A stretch of DNA of 28,365 nucleotides from Caryophanales bacterium UBA1744 (lineage in GTDB: Bacteria > Bacillota_I > Bacilli_A > RFN20 > CAG-826): positions 1 through 28,365 of the forward strand of contig DCHU01000058.1 of the NCBI GenBank assembly GCA_002314915.1. The letters run 5' to 3'. The notes under the pieces were generated by a model that had not been told where the DNA came from, did no database searches, and saw only the letters and a program-made list of their open reading frames with translations. Shown here piece by piece: positions 1-7,941 of the stretch. The position numbers and the translations under genes were made by a program. The first letter of the stretch is position 1. The number at the start of each line of letters is the position of its first letter.

Positions 1-364
1 AGAAGGTCCCAAGGGTTTGGCTGTTCGCCAATTAAAGCGGAGCGCGAGCTGGGTTCAAAACGTCGTGAGACAGTTTGGTCCCTATCTGTCGTGGGCGTAG
101 GAGTTTTGAAGGGTCTAGTCCCTAGTACGAGAGGACCAGGATTAACGAGGCACTGGTATATCGGTTGTTCCGCCAGGAGCATGGCCGGGTAGCTACCCTC
201 GGACGAGATAAGCGCTGAAAGCATATAAGCGCGAAGCTCTCCCTAAGATGAGAACTCCCATTCGAAAGAAGTAAGAGCCCTCCTAAGTCAGGAGGTTGAT
301 AGGACGGATCTGTAAGCACAGCAATGTGTTCAGGAGACCGTTACTAATAGCTCGAGGACTTAAT
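1..364 (+). rRNA. rrl: 23S ribosomal RNA, 3' end (partial)
   Basis: This is the last part of the large-subunit rRNA; its 5' part lies outside the window. The sarcin-ricin loop core AGTACGAGAGGACC is at about 124-137. The 3' end runs through the typical sequence ACTAATAGCTCGAGGACTT and is placed near 364 by similarity to the usual 23S end, so the last few bases are approximate. A 5S gene follows on the same strand, as in a standard rRNA operon, and no tRNA lies between them. Confidence 0.97.
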
Positions 365-487
365 TTCACTAATTCTATAAATTTTTAGAAAAGAGTAAGC
401 TAAGTCGCTTGATTTATATAACACTTATCAGAAGAACGGTTTATGATAATATTCAGTTTTCAGAGAACAACGAGTCTCTAGAAAAAA

Positions 488-599
488 GTCTGGTGACGAT
501 GGCGCGGTGGGCACACCTGTTCCCATCCCGAACACAGAAGTTAAGCACCGCAGCGGTGATGATAGTTCCTTCGGGGGCGAAAGTAGCGCGTTGCCGGGC
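488..599 (+). rRNA. rrf: 5S ribosomal RNA
   Basis: The conserved internal segment TCCCATCCCGAACACAGAAG is present at about 521-540, followed by GTTAAGC-type sequence. The two ends, GTCTGGTGACG at 488-498 and CGTTGCCGGGC at 589-599, pair to form helix I, with some G-U pairs. This defines a molecule of about 112 bases. A T-rich tract (TTTTTTCTTTT) directly after the last helix strand probably acts as the operon terminator. Ends are within a few bases. Confidence 0.95.
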
Positions 600-630
600 T
601 TTTTTCTTTTATAGGGCCTTTTATGGATTC

Positions 631-722
631 ATATGACTTATGTCATATACGTAGTCCAGGAACGCCTTAAATCGTCTGAAATCAATAAGAGGATCATCTA
701 TATTGGGTGACCCTCTTTTTTA
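631..722 (+). other. Intergenic hairpins downstream of the rRNA operon
   Basis: Two inverted repeats lie between the 5S gene and the next promoter. ATATGAC and GTCATAT (631-637 and 642-648) form a perfect 7-bp stem with a TTAT loop and no T tract. AGAGGATCA and TGACCCTCT (688-696 and about 708-716) form a stem with one A-C mismatch followed by a T run, which resembles a weak rho-independent terminator. No coding sequence is evident between 600 and 820. Confidence 0.4.
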
Positions 723-769
723 TTTGCTTACACGCTTATACAAATTTATACATACAAATTCGAAAAGAT

Positions 770-798
770 TTGAACACAAATGTATTTTTATGTATAAT
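770..798 (+). promoter_or_regulatory. Sigma-A-type promoter for the 821-2602 unit
   Basis: The -35 hexamer TTGAAC (770-775) is separated by 17 bases from a consensus -10 TATAAT (793-798). Transcription would begin near 805. The Shine-Dalgarno sequence AAGGAGG of the first gene starts a few bases after that, so the leader is very short. Confidence 0.8.
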
Positions 799-820
799 TA
801 CGAATGTAAGGAGGTATCAA

Positions 821-1195
821 ATGGGAATTACATGGTTTAGCGCAAAAGAAAAGCTAGGGCAAGCATCGCTCTATGACTCCAATATCACTCTTAACATGGT
901 AGCGTCTGTTCCATTCGATGTGGCTTATAAAGTTCAGGTTGGAATGGATGATAACGGTAACCTTGTTATTGAGCCTATCTCTAAGGATAGAGTGGTTAGA
1001 GGAGATCTTGATGAATACGCATTATTGCCAATTCAGATGAAACAATCGTATTCACGCATCAATTCAACTAGTTTGATGAAGAAAATCGCTGCAAATCTTG
1101 GGATTAACCTCTCAAAAACGCCATTAAAGTTTGATACAAAGTGGGATGATGACAATAACATGCTCATCATCTTAACCGGAAAGGCAGGGGAATAG
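821..1195 (+). CDS. Unrecognised 124-residue cytosolic protein, first gene of the NfeD/SPFH unit
   Basis: I do not recognise this family. The start is ATG 821, set by AAGGAGG ending about 7 bases upstream; longer in-frame versions would run through the promoter. The protein is soluble, with no signal peptide or membrane segment. It has a beta-rich first half (for example VAYKVQV and GNLVIEPIS) and a helical middle (about residues 70-95) with polar charged residues, and it ends in a strand-like MLIILTGKAG. It is the first gene of an apparent three-gene unit: the next gene (NfeD-like) begins one base after its stop codon, and the SPFH gene follows. That position suggests a role tied to the NfeD/SPFH membrane assembly or to its regulation, but this is inference from location only. 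Confidence 0.75.
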   Translation: MGITWFSAKEKLGQASLYDSNITLNMVASVPFDVAYKVQVGMDDNGNLVIEPISKDRVVRGDLDEYALLPIQMKQSYSRINSTSLMKKIAANLGINLSKTPLKFDTKWDDDNNMLIILTGKAGE

Positions 1196-1196
1196 T

Positions 1197-1646
1197 ATGG
1201 AAGCATGGATGTGGATAATCTGGTTAGTAATCTTCGTTCTAGCAATCATTATTGAGACCCTAGGAACGGATTTGGTCAGCATTTGGTTTGCGGCCGGCGC
1301 ATTAATCGCCCTAATCATCAGCTTCACTGGCTCAGCATGGTGGATTCAGTTGATAGTCTTCGCGGTTGTCTCTCTCGTATCTATCTTATGTTTAAGACCT
1401 TTGGTCCATAAGTATATGAGAAACAGCATTGTGAAAACGAATATCGACACGATGATCCATTCAAAAGGAGTTATGAAGGAAAAATACGATTTGCTCCATC
1501 ACGGAGAAGTCGTCGTAAACGGTGTAACCTGGACCGCAATCGCTCAGAAAGAGAAAGATGTCTTAGAACAAGGCGATATCGTTGAAGTTGTCGGCGTTAC
1601 AGGCAACAAGTTAATCGTCACATTTGTGGCAAAAGGAGATAAATAA
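1197..1646 (+). CDS. NfeD-like membrane protein
   Basis: A 149-residue integral membrane protein of the short NfeD (NfeD1b) type. Three hydrophobic segments are visible at about residues 4-24, 28-47 and 50-70. A soluble C-terminal domain of about 65 residues follows, with the beta-rich pattern of the NfeD OB fold (HHGEVVVNGVTWTAIA, then GDIVEVVGVTGNKLIV). Members of this family are usually encoded next to SPFH/stomatin proteins and are thought to partner them in membrane microdomains; here the SPFH gene starts two bases after this gene ends. The start ATG 1197 follows the previous stop by one base, with a GGGGA ribosome-binding sequence inside the upstream gene. The protease domain of long NfeD proteins is absent, as is normal for the short form. 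Confidence 0.9.
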   Translation: MEAWMWIIWLVIFVLAIIIETLGTDLVSIWFAAGALIALIISFTGSAWWIQLIVFAVVSLVSILCLRPLVHKYMRNSIVKTNIDTMIHSKGVMKEKYDLLHHGEVVVNGVTWTAIAQKEKDVLEQGDIVEVVGVTGNKLIVTFVAKGDK

Positions 1647-1648
1647 CA

Positions 1649-2602
1649 ATGGAACCATATCAGATCGCAATATTAGTCATCTCAATTGTCTTGGTGCTTA
1701 TCCTCTTGATTGTTATTTGCAACATCAGAGTCATTCACCAGACAGAGAAAGCAATCGTTGAGAGAATGGGCGCATTCCACGCCGCATGGGGAGTCGGAAT
1801 TCACTTCTTAGTCCCGTTTATCGACAGAATCACCCACCGCATCAGCATGAAAGAACAGGTAAAGGACTTCGAACCACAATCAGTCATTACCAAAGATAAC
1901 GTCACAATGCAGATTGACACAGTTATCTTCTTCCAGGTCACAGACCCTAAGCTTTATGCTTACGGTGTCGATAACCCACTCTCAGCTATCGAGTACTTAT
2001 CAGCAACAACATTAAGAAACATCATCGGTGAACTCGACCTCGATGGAACCTTAACATCTAGAGACATCATCAATGAGAAAATGAGAAAGATCCTCGATGA
2101 CGCAACAGACCCATGGGGTATCAAAGTCAACCGCGTTGAGGTTAAGAACATTCTCCCTCCACGTGACATCCGTGAGGCTATGGAACGTCAGATGAGAGCC
2201 GAGCGTGAAAAGAGAGAAAAGATCCTTCTTGCAGAAGGTGAGAAGCAGTCCGCAATCTTAATCGCACAAGGTAAGAAAGAATCAGCTATCTTGAACGCAG
2301 ATGCTGAGAAGCAGGCAACAATCCTACGCTCCGAAGGTGAAGCAGAGAAGATCCGTCAGATGAAGTCAGCTGAAGCTGATGCAATCAAGATGACACGCCA
2401 GGCAGAAGCTGATGGTCTTGAGATGTTAAAGAAGGCTGGAGCAGATAATTCAGTCCTCACAATCAAGTATCTTGAGGCTCTCCAAAAGGTCGCAGACGGC
2501 AAGGCTACAAAGATCATTTTGCCTACAAATCTCACAAATATCGCAACATTGAGCAACACTTTAGTGGAATCGGTTAAGGTTAGCGATATCGAAGAAAAGT
2601 AA
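1649..2602 (+). CDS. SPFH/stomatin-family membrane scaffold protein (QmcA-like)
   Basis: A 317-residue protein with one N-terminal membrane anchor (about residues 5-28). The SPFH/band 7 domain (about 30-190) includes TEKAIVERMGAF and the NRVEVKNILPPRDI segment typical of stomatin/QmcA proteins. A long Ala/Glu/Lys-rich coiled coil follows (about 185-270) with repeated AEGEK, AQGKK, DAEKQ and SEGEA units. The C-terminal part, with ALQKVADGKATKIILP, is also family typical. Such proteins oligomerise at the membrane and organise microdomains. The start ATG 1649 has the strong site AAGGAGAT upstream. The gene ends the NfeD unit and is followed by a perfect GC-rich terminator at 2635. Exact orthology (qmcA, yqfA/floA or hflK) cannot be settled by eye; the sequence looks closest to the QmcA/slipin branch. 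Confidence 0.92.
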   Translation: MEPYQIAILVISIVLVLILLIVICNIRVIHQTEKAIVERMGAFHAAWGVGIHFLVPFIDRITHRISMKEQVKDFEPQSVITKDNVTMQIDTVIFFQVTDPKLYAYGVDNPLSAIEYLSATTLRNIIGELDLDGTLTSRDIINEKMRKILDDATDPWGIKVNRVEVKNILPPRDIREAMERQMRAEREKREKILLAEGEKQSAILIAQGKKESAILNADAEKQATILRSEGEAEKIRQMKSAEADAIKMTRQAEADGLEMLKKAGADNSVLTIKYLEALQKVADGKATKIILPTNLTNIATLSNTLVESVKVSDIEEK

Positions 2603-2634
2603 GCGAAATCCTCGCAAAACGTACCTAAACAACT

Positions 2635-2661
2635 AGAGGGGAAGAAATTCCCCTCTTTTTC
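2635..2661 (+). terminator. Rho-independent terminator after the SPFH gene
   Basis: AGAGGGGAA (2635-2643) and TTCCCCTCT (2648-2656) form a perfect 9-bp stem closed by a GAAA tetraloop and followed by a T run (2656-2661). Confidence 0.92.
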
Positions 2662-2686
2662 ATTATTCATATAAATATATGAAGAT

Positions 2687-2715
2687 TTGCACAAAACGTC
2701 ATTAAGTGCGATAAT
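2687..2715 (+). promoter_or_regulatory. Promoter and 5'-end hairpin of the asp23-fakA unit
   Basis: TTGCAC (2687-2692), 17 bases, then GATAAT (2710-2715). Transcription should start near 2722. There GTGGT (2722-2726) and ACCAC (2733-2737) form a small hairpin at the extreme 5' end of the RNA, with the only Shine-Dalgarno-like AAGG in its loop. Confidence 0.7.
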
Positions 2716-2748
2716 ACGCCCGTGGTTTAAGGACCACTTAATGGAATT

Positions 2749-3108
2749 ATGGCAATTGAAAGAACTACCCCATATGGCGGAATTAACATCTCAAGCGAGG
2801 CTGTTGCTCAGGTAGCTGGCGAAGCTGCTTCAAGATGCTATGGCGTCGTTGGACTCGTCTCAAGAAGCTCTCTTGAAGATGCAGTTTCCGAAATCCTCAA
2901 GATCGAGGAATACGTCAAAGGCGTTTACACCAGAAAAAGAAAAGATACATACGAAATCCATTTATATATCGTCGTCGCTTTCGGCGTTAAAGTCACCGAA
3001 GTTATGAGCGAGGTCCAGAAGAACGTCTCTTATACATTAGAGAAAACTTTTGGTATTCCATTCCGCAAAGTCAATGTCTATGTCCAAAGCATAAAGGAAC
3101 TTAACTAA
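2749..3108 (+). CDS. Asp23/Gls24-family envelope stress protein (YloU-like)
   Basis: A 119-residue protein of the Asp23/Gls24 (DUF322) family. The family pattern is clear: NISSEAVAQVAGEAASRCYGVVGLV near the start, an alternating strand region (YEIHLYIVVAFGVKV, about residues 65-80), then a helix and a final beta strand. In B. subtilis the equivalent yloU lies directly upstream of yloV, and the same order is seen here: the FakA gene starts two bases after this stop. The function of the family is poorly defined; members are linked to cell-envelope and alkaline stress. The start ATG 2749 has no good Shine-Dalgarno at normal spacing. The nearest candidate, AAGGA at 2729-2733, is 15 bases away and sits in a hairpin loop. 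Confidence 0.9.
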   Translation: MAIERTTPYGGINISSEAVAQVAGEAASRCYGVVGLVSRSSLEDAVSEILKIEEYVKGVYTRKRKDTYEIHLYIVVAFGVKVTEVMSEVQKNVSYTLEKTFGIPFRKVNVYVQSIKELN

Positions 3109-3110
3109 AT

Positions 3111-4808
3111 ATGAAAACTATCGACGGTCAAATATTGAAGTCCCTTTTCTTATCGGGCGCTAACAACTTATATAACCATTATCCTGAGATTGATCAGCTC
3201 AACGTTTTCCCTGTCCCAGATGGTGACACCGGCATGAACATGAACTTGACCATGACATCAGGTGCAAAAGAAATTCAGAATAAAAATGACACAGACGTCT
3301 CCCTTATCGCTAAGGCATTCTCCAAAGGATTGCTCATGGGCGCTAGAGGAAACTCAGGTGTCATCACCTCTCAGATTTTCAAAGGTTTCTCTGTTGGCAT
3401 CGAAGGTAAGAAAGAGATTAACGTTCAAGAATTAATCGCTGCATTCGAATCAGCTAGAGAAGTCGCCTATAAGGCTGTTATGAAGCCTGTTGAAGGTACA
3501 ATCTTAACAGTTATCAGAGAATCATCTTCTGCTTTAGCAGAAAATGCTAAGAAAGTTAATACAATCGAGGCTGCTTTAGACCTCTTGCTCAAAGAGGCTA
3601 AAAAGTCCCTTGATCACACTCCAGAATTACTCCCAGTCCTCAAACAGGTTGGCGTTGTTGACTCTGGCGGTGCTGGCTTATGTGTCATCATCGAAGGTAT
3701 GGTCAAAGCCGCCCATGGCAAATTCATCGAACGTATTGAACTCGACACAGTCACAAATAACGATTCAGCAGTTCTTGCATCTCCATACGCTGGCGCTAAG
3801 TTAAGCGAAGATGAAGAGGGTTATGGATATTGCACGCAGTTCATCCTTAGATTAGGTGGACCAGATGATGGCAAGAAGCCATTCGTCGAAAAGAGATTCC
3901 AGAACTTCTTGGCAGGTCACGGAAACTCAATCGTCCTCGTCAGAGATGACGATATCGTTAAGGTCCATGTTCACACATTGACTCCAGGAACTATGCTCAA
4001 CTATGCACAGAACTATGGTGAATTCTTAACAATCACCATCGAGAACATGTCAGAAGAGCACAACAACATCTCTCATGGCGATAACGCAACCGATATGGCA
4101 AGCAACATTGAACGTGCTAAGGCTGACAAAACTCCATATAAGGAATTTGGCCTCATCGCAGTCTCATCAGGAGAAGGCTTAGACCAGATCTTCAATGAGC
4201 TCGGCGTTGACTGCATCGTCGGTGGTGGACAGACAATGAACCCATCAACTGAAGACTTCGTTAAGGCTATTGAAAAAGTTCACGCAAAGAATGTATTCAT
4301 CCTTCCAAATAACTCAAATATCGTCATGGCTGCTTCGCAGGCATGTGATGTTACCGATGAATCTAAGTGTGTTGCACGTGTCATTCCATCTAAGACAATT
4401 CTCCAGGGAATTACATCTCTCATGCAATTCTCTCCGGATATCTCTGCAGATGACAATTTCGACAACATGAAAGGCGCTCTCGGAGATGTTAAGTCAGGAT
4501 CAGTAACTTACGCAATTAAGGACACTGATATTGACGGAGTCCACATCACCAAGGATTACTACATGGCAATGGCAGATGACAAATCAATCGTCGCCTGTGT
4601 ACCTGACAAGAATGAAGCTCTCTACTCACTCATCGAGAACCTCGTTGATGAAGACTCATATATGATCACCGTTATCTATGGTGCTGATGTCTCCGCTAAC
4701 GAAGAAAAGGAAATCGCTGATTACCTCGAAGAACACTATCCAGATTGTGACGTCGATGTCAAGAATGGCGGACAGCCTGTCTACTCATTCCTCGTCGGAG
4801 TCGAATAA
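3111..4808 (+). CDS. fakA: Fatty acid kinase subunit A (DAK2-domain protein, YloV-like)
   Basis: A 565-residue protein matching FakA, the ATP-binding subunit that phosphorylates fatty acids held by FakB proteins; the acyl-phosphate can then enter phospholipid synthesis by way of PlsX and PlsY. The N-terminal DAK2 kinase domain shows NVFPVPDGDTGMNM (31-44), whose aspartates bind Mg-ATP, and GARGNSGVITSQ (77-88). The C-terminal half has the DegV-like portion typical of this family, including VGGGQTMNPS near residue 370. The length is close to the usual 550 residues. It follows the Asp23 gene by two bases and ends in its own terminator. No FakB gene is in the window, but plsX, the enzyme that acts on the same acyl-phosphate pool, lies about 2 kb downstream. 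Confidence 0.92.
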   Translation: MKTIDGQILKSLFLSGANNLYNHYPEIDQLNVFPVPDGDTGMNMNLTMTSGAKEIQNKNDTDVSLIAKAFSKGLLMGARGNSGVITSQIFKGFSVGIEGKKEINVQELIAAFESAREVAYKAVMKPVEGTILTVIRESSSALAENAKKVNTIEAALDLLLKEAKKSLDHTPELLPVLKQVGVVDSGGAGLCVIIEGMVKAAHGKFIERIELDTVTNNDSAVLASPYAGAKLSEDEEGYGYCTQFILRLGGPDDGKKPFVEKRFQNFLAGHGNSIVLVRDDDIVKVHVHTLTPGTMLNYAQNYGEFLTITIENMSEEHNNISHGDNATDMASNIERAKADKTPYKEFGLIAVSSGEGLDQIFNELGVDCIVGGGQTMNPSTEDFVKAIEKVHAKNVFILPNNSNIVMAASQACDVTDESKCVARVIPSKTILQGITSLMQFSPDISADDNFDNMKGALGDVKSGSVTYAIKDTDIDGVHITKDYYMAMADDKSIVACVPDKNEALYSLIENLVDEDSYMITVIYGADVSANEEKEIADYLEEHYPDCDVDVKNGGQPVYSFLVGVE

Positions 4809-4822
4809 ACAACATTAAAATT

Positions 4823-4844
4823 GCCGGGAAATCCCGGCTTTTTT
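4823..4844 (+). terminator. Rho-independent terminator after fakA
   Basis: GCCGGGA (4823-4829) pairs with TCCCGGC (4832-4838) and is followed by six T residues. Confidence 0.93.
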
Positions 4845-4873
4845 ATTTGTCCTTTGAAAACCCTTCTTTTTTT

Positions 4874-4903
4874 CAAAGAGAATTCTCTTTGCTGTGCTAG
4901 AAT
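4874..4903 (+). promoter_or_regulatory. recG promoter with an 18-bp perfect palindrome
   Basis: A perfect 18-bp palindrome, CAAAGAGAATTCTCTTTG, occupies 4874-4891. Directly after it comes an extended -10 element, TGC followed by TAGAAT (4895-4903); the -35 region is poor, as expected for an extended -10 promoter. The palindrome covers the -35 position and so looks like an operator. Transcription should start about seven bases after the -10, at the A of the recG start codon. Confidence 0.7.
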
Positions 4904-4909
4904 ATACGC

Positions 4910-6901
4910 ATGCAGTTCTCGAAATCCGAAAACGTTAACAAATCCCTTAAGAAAATGGGCATATCCACATTTGAAGATGTTTTAAATCATCTCCCAAGAA
5001 GATATGAGTCTTTTGCTTATACCAAACGTAAAGCGGTGTATGAGAATAAAGAGAGAGTGGTTGTCCTCGGAAAGATCAGAGGCAAACTCTCTAGGCCAGT
5101 TCGCTTTGCTCACAGGACTCTCTACAAGTTCTATTTCGAAACCGTTGATAGAGAGATCTGGAACGTTGAAGCTTGGAATAGAGAATACCTGAGCAAATAT
5201 GTTGTTGAAGGTGAGTTATATACATTAACCGGTTCTTTCGATAAGAAGAGGGGGACCCTTACAATGCTCAATCTTGTTAAAGGAGAGATTCCTCAAGATG
5301 ATGCTTTTAGACCTGTGTATTCCTTGCCATCAGATTTAGATAATAGAACCTATTCCGCCCTCGTAAAAAGAGTGCTCGATAAATATGGTAATCAGACATA
5401 TAGCCCAGTTCCTGCAAGCCTCAAAGCAAAGTACAGATTGGAACCAATGAAATATGCCTATGAGCATGTCCATTTCCCTAAGTCTCCAGAAGATATTAAA
5501 AAGGGCATGAGAGTGTTCAAATACCAAGAAGCCCTCATGTTTGAGCTCAAGAACCAATTGGTCCGTGGAGCGAATAAAGCGTTAAGAAAACCTCGCAATC
5601 GCCAGGTTGATAGAGAAAAATTGCAGAGATTTATCGATTCTTTGCCATATAAAGTTGGCAATGATCAGATGACTGCTTTCAATGAATGCCTTGAGGATAT
5701 GGACTCTCAGTCAGTCATGTATAGACTCCTTCAGGGTGATGTCGGAACCGGCAAGACATTGGTGGCATCTCTTTGCGCTTACGCCAATTATTTGAGAAGC
5801 GAACAAACCGCCATTCTTGCGCCAACCGACACCCTTGCAAGACAACATTATGAGACACTTAAAAAACTCTTCGAAGGAACTCACGTAAAAGTTGCTCTTC
5901 TAGTTGGTCATATGGAGGCTAGAGAGAAACGCTATGTCTACACAGATCTTGAAGATGGAACAATTGATATAGTAGTGGGCACTCATGCCTTATTCTCGAA
6001 GTCAGTTAACTATGCATACCTGGGACTCGTCATTATCGATGAGCAACACAAGTTCGGCGTTAACCAGAGAAGTCAGTTGGTTGGAAAGGGTGAGCACGCA
6101 GACTTGTTACTCATGTCGGCAACACCAATCCCTCGTACATTGACCCTCAGCATCTATGGTGACTTGGATGTTTCAACATTACATGAATTCCCTGCCGGTG
6201 AACGTAGTGTCAGAACCTACAATATGGCATCTGATGATCCTCGAGTTATCACTAGAGTAGAAGAATCTATAAAGAACGGCAAAAGAGCCTTCATCGTCGT
6301 TCCTCAAATCGAAGGAAAAGACGAAGAGACCTCGGTCTTGGATATATACGATAAGTATCAAAAACTCTTCCCTAACAAAGTTACTTTAATCCATGGAAAA
6401 GTAAGTGAAGAGGATAAAGAAATCGCTACAATCGCCTTTAAAACGGGATTATGCCCAATTCTTGTTGCTACTTCAGTCATTGAAGTCGGCATCGATGTAA
6501 AGAATGCGGATTTAATGATGATTTATTCCCCATCTCACTTCTCGTTATCTTCACTCCATCAGCTTAGAGGTCGTGTTGGAAGAGATGGTACTCCATCGGA
6601 ATGCGTGCTCTTATCCACTCTTGATGGAGATGATGAAGAGAAACTCCACATCCTGATGGAAACTGAAGACGGATTCAAGATTGCGGAAGAAGATTTAAGG
6701 CTAAGAGGACCTGGAGATATCGCTGGAGTTAGACAATCCGGTCTCCCTGAATTCTCTTACGCAAACATCATCGATGACTTCAAAATATTCGAGATTGCAC
6801 GTGATGATGCCGCAAATATTCTGAGAAACAGACTCGAAAGTGAAAATCTCGAGATAATAGAAATTGCTAGGGAACAGTCGGAAACTAGCACATTATCGTA
6901 G
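4910..6901 (+). CDS. recG: ATP-dependent DNA helicase RecG
   Basis: A 663-residue RecG, the superfamily 2 helicase that remodels stalled replication forks and Holliday junctions. The N-terminal wedge/OB domain covers roughly residues 1-230. The helicase core shows Walker A GDVGTGKT (276-283), DEQH with the family form DEQHKFG (from 377), SATPIPRTL just after it, and the C-terminal helicase lobe with QLRGRVGRDG. The length is slightly under the usual 680-690. ATG 4910 is the only start that keeps the conserved N-terminus, and it coincides with the predicted transcription start, so the message is probably leaderless. It precedes plsX as in B. subtilis, but no fapR lies between them. Confidence 0.96.
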   Translation: MQFSKSENVNKSLKKMGISTFEDVLNHLPRRYESFAYTKRKAVYENKERVVVLGKIRGKLSRPVRFAHRTLYKFYFETVDREIWNVEAWNREYLSKYVVEGELYTLTGSFDKKRGTLTMLNLVKGEIPQDDAFRPVYSLPSDLDNRTYSALVKRVLDKYGNQTYSPVPASLKAKYRLEPMKYAYEHVHFPKSPEDIKKGMRVFKYQEALMFELKNQLVRGANKALRKPRNRQVDREKLQRFIDSLPYKVGNDQMTAFNECLEDMDSQSVMYRLLQGDVGTGKTLVASLCAYANYLRSEQTAILAPTDTLARQHYETLKKLFEGTHVKVALLVGHMEAREKRYVYTDLEDGTIDIVVGTHALFSKSVNYAYLGLVIIDEQHKFGVNQRSQLVGKGEHADLLLMSATPIPRTLTLSIYGDLDVSTLHEFPAGERSVRTYNMASDDPRVITRVEESIKNGKRAFIVVPQIEGKDEETSVLDIYDKYQKLFPNKVTLIHGKVSEEDKEIATIAFKTGLCPILVATSVIEVGIDVKNADLMMIYSPSHFSLSSLHQLRGRVGRDGTPSECVLLSTLDGDDEEKLHILMETEDGFKIAEEDLRLRGPGDIAGVRQSGLPEFSYANIIDDFKIFEIARDDAANILRNRLESENLEIIEIAREQSETSTLS

Positions 6902-6916
6902 AAACTACTCTATATC

Positions 6917-6933
6917 ATGGCTATACTAGCCAT
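6917..6933 (+). promoter_or_regulatory. 17-base inverted repeat before plsX, possible operator
   Basis: ATGGCTA (6917-6923) and TAGCCAT (6927-6933) form a perfect inverted repeat around TAC, just before the plsX ribosome-binding site. TATACT at its centre (6922-6927) could be a -10 element, although no convincing -35 is seen. In B. subtilis a 17-bp operator for the lipid regulator FapR overlaps the promoter before plsX. This repeat has the same length and place but a different sequence, so the comparison is only positional. Confidence 0.45.
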
Positions 6934-6956
6934 TAGAACAGTAAGGAGGAATGCAT

Positions 6957-7940
6957 ATGGTTAAATTAATCGTAGACATGATGGGATCTGATAACGGCAG
7001 CGCCGCAACAAAAGAAGGCGTTAGACGTTTCAAGAAGAACCACCCAGATTGTGAGCTTGTTCTTGTCGGTAAGTTAGATGAACTCGCTGACATGGAAGGC
7101 TATGAGAAAATCGAAGCAAACGACACTGTTGGCATGTGCGCGGGCGCAATGGAGGTCTTACGTAAGAAAGACGCTTCAATGGTCAAGGCCGTCAGAGCGG
7201 CAGCGGATCCTGAGATGCATGCGGACGGAGTTATCTCCGCCGGTGGAACAGGCGCATTTTTAAGCGCAGCAACCTTAATCCTCAAGAAGGTCCCAGGAGT
7301 CAAGAGACCTTGCTTGATTACAGCATTCCCAAAACTTACCGACGAAGGCGGATATGTAACTATCCTCGACTGCGGTTCTTCAAACGAGAATACAGCAGAA
7401 GAGTTACAGCAGTTCGCATATATGGGCACCCTTTACAACCAGGCTGTTTATGGCGTTGAGAATCCAGTTGTAAAACTTGTTGCAAACGGAACGGAAGATG
7501 GTAAAGGAACACCTCTCACCAGAGATGCGTTTGCACTCCTTAAGGAAGATAAGAAAGTTAACTTCCAGGGTAACGTAGAAGGCAATCAGCTTTTAACCGG
7601 ATCTGTTGATGTCGCTGTCTGTGATGGCTTTACCGGTAACGTCCTCTTAAAGACAACAGAAGGCGTTGCAAAAGGCATGGGAAATGAGATTAAGAAGGCA
7701 TTCAAGAGAAATATCTTCTCAAAAATCGGCTATTTACTCGCAAAGAAGGGATTTGTTAAGTTCACAACAAAGATGAATCCAAAGAAGACGGGAGGCGCTC
7801 TCTTGCTCGGCGTTAACGGCATCGCAGTTAAGGCACACGGCAACTCTGATGGTGAGTGCTTTGAGTCAGCATTAACCGTTGCATATAAGCTTGCCCTCAA
7901 TAAGGTTGTGCAGAAACTCAAGGAAGGATTCGCGGAATAA
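6957..7940 (+). CDS. plsX: Phosphate acyltransferase PlsX
   Basis: A 327-residue PlsX, which converts acyl-ACP (and in the reverse direction acyl-phosphate) for glycerol-3-phosphate acylation by PlsY. The N-terminus VKLIVDMMGSDNGS matches the family's VDAMGGDNAP region. The GTGAFLSAA and CDGFTGNVLLKTTEG segments are also typical. Two ATG codons are possible, 6951 and 6957. AAGGAGG at 6943-6949 is one base from the first and seven from the second, so 6957 is chosen. The usual followers fabD, fabG and acpP are missing; rnc starts one base after this stop. Confidence 0.95.
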   Translation: MVKLIVDMMGSDNGSAATKEGVRRFKKNHPDCELVLVGKLDELADMEGYEKIEANDTVGMCAGAMEVLRKKDASMVKAVRAAADPEMHADGVISAGGTGAFLSAATLILKKVPGVKRPCLITAFPKLTDEGGYVTILDCGSSNENTAEELQQFAYMGTLYNQAVYGVENPVVKLVANGTEDGKGTPLTRDAFALLKEDKKVNFQGNVEGNQLLTGSVDVAVCDGFTGNVLLKTTEGVAKGMGNEIKKAFKRNIFSKIGYLLAKKGFVKFTTKMNPKKTGGALLLGVNGIAVKAHGNSDGECFESALTVAYKLALNKVVQKLKEGFAE

Positions 7941-7941
7941 T

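Noticed and set aside
409..636. 75-codon open frame across the 5S rRNA
   Set aside because: It lies over the 5S gene, has no ribosome-binding site and gives a composition unlike a protein.
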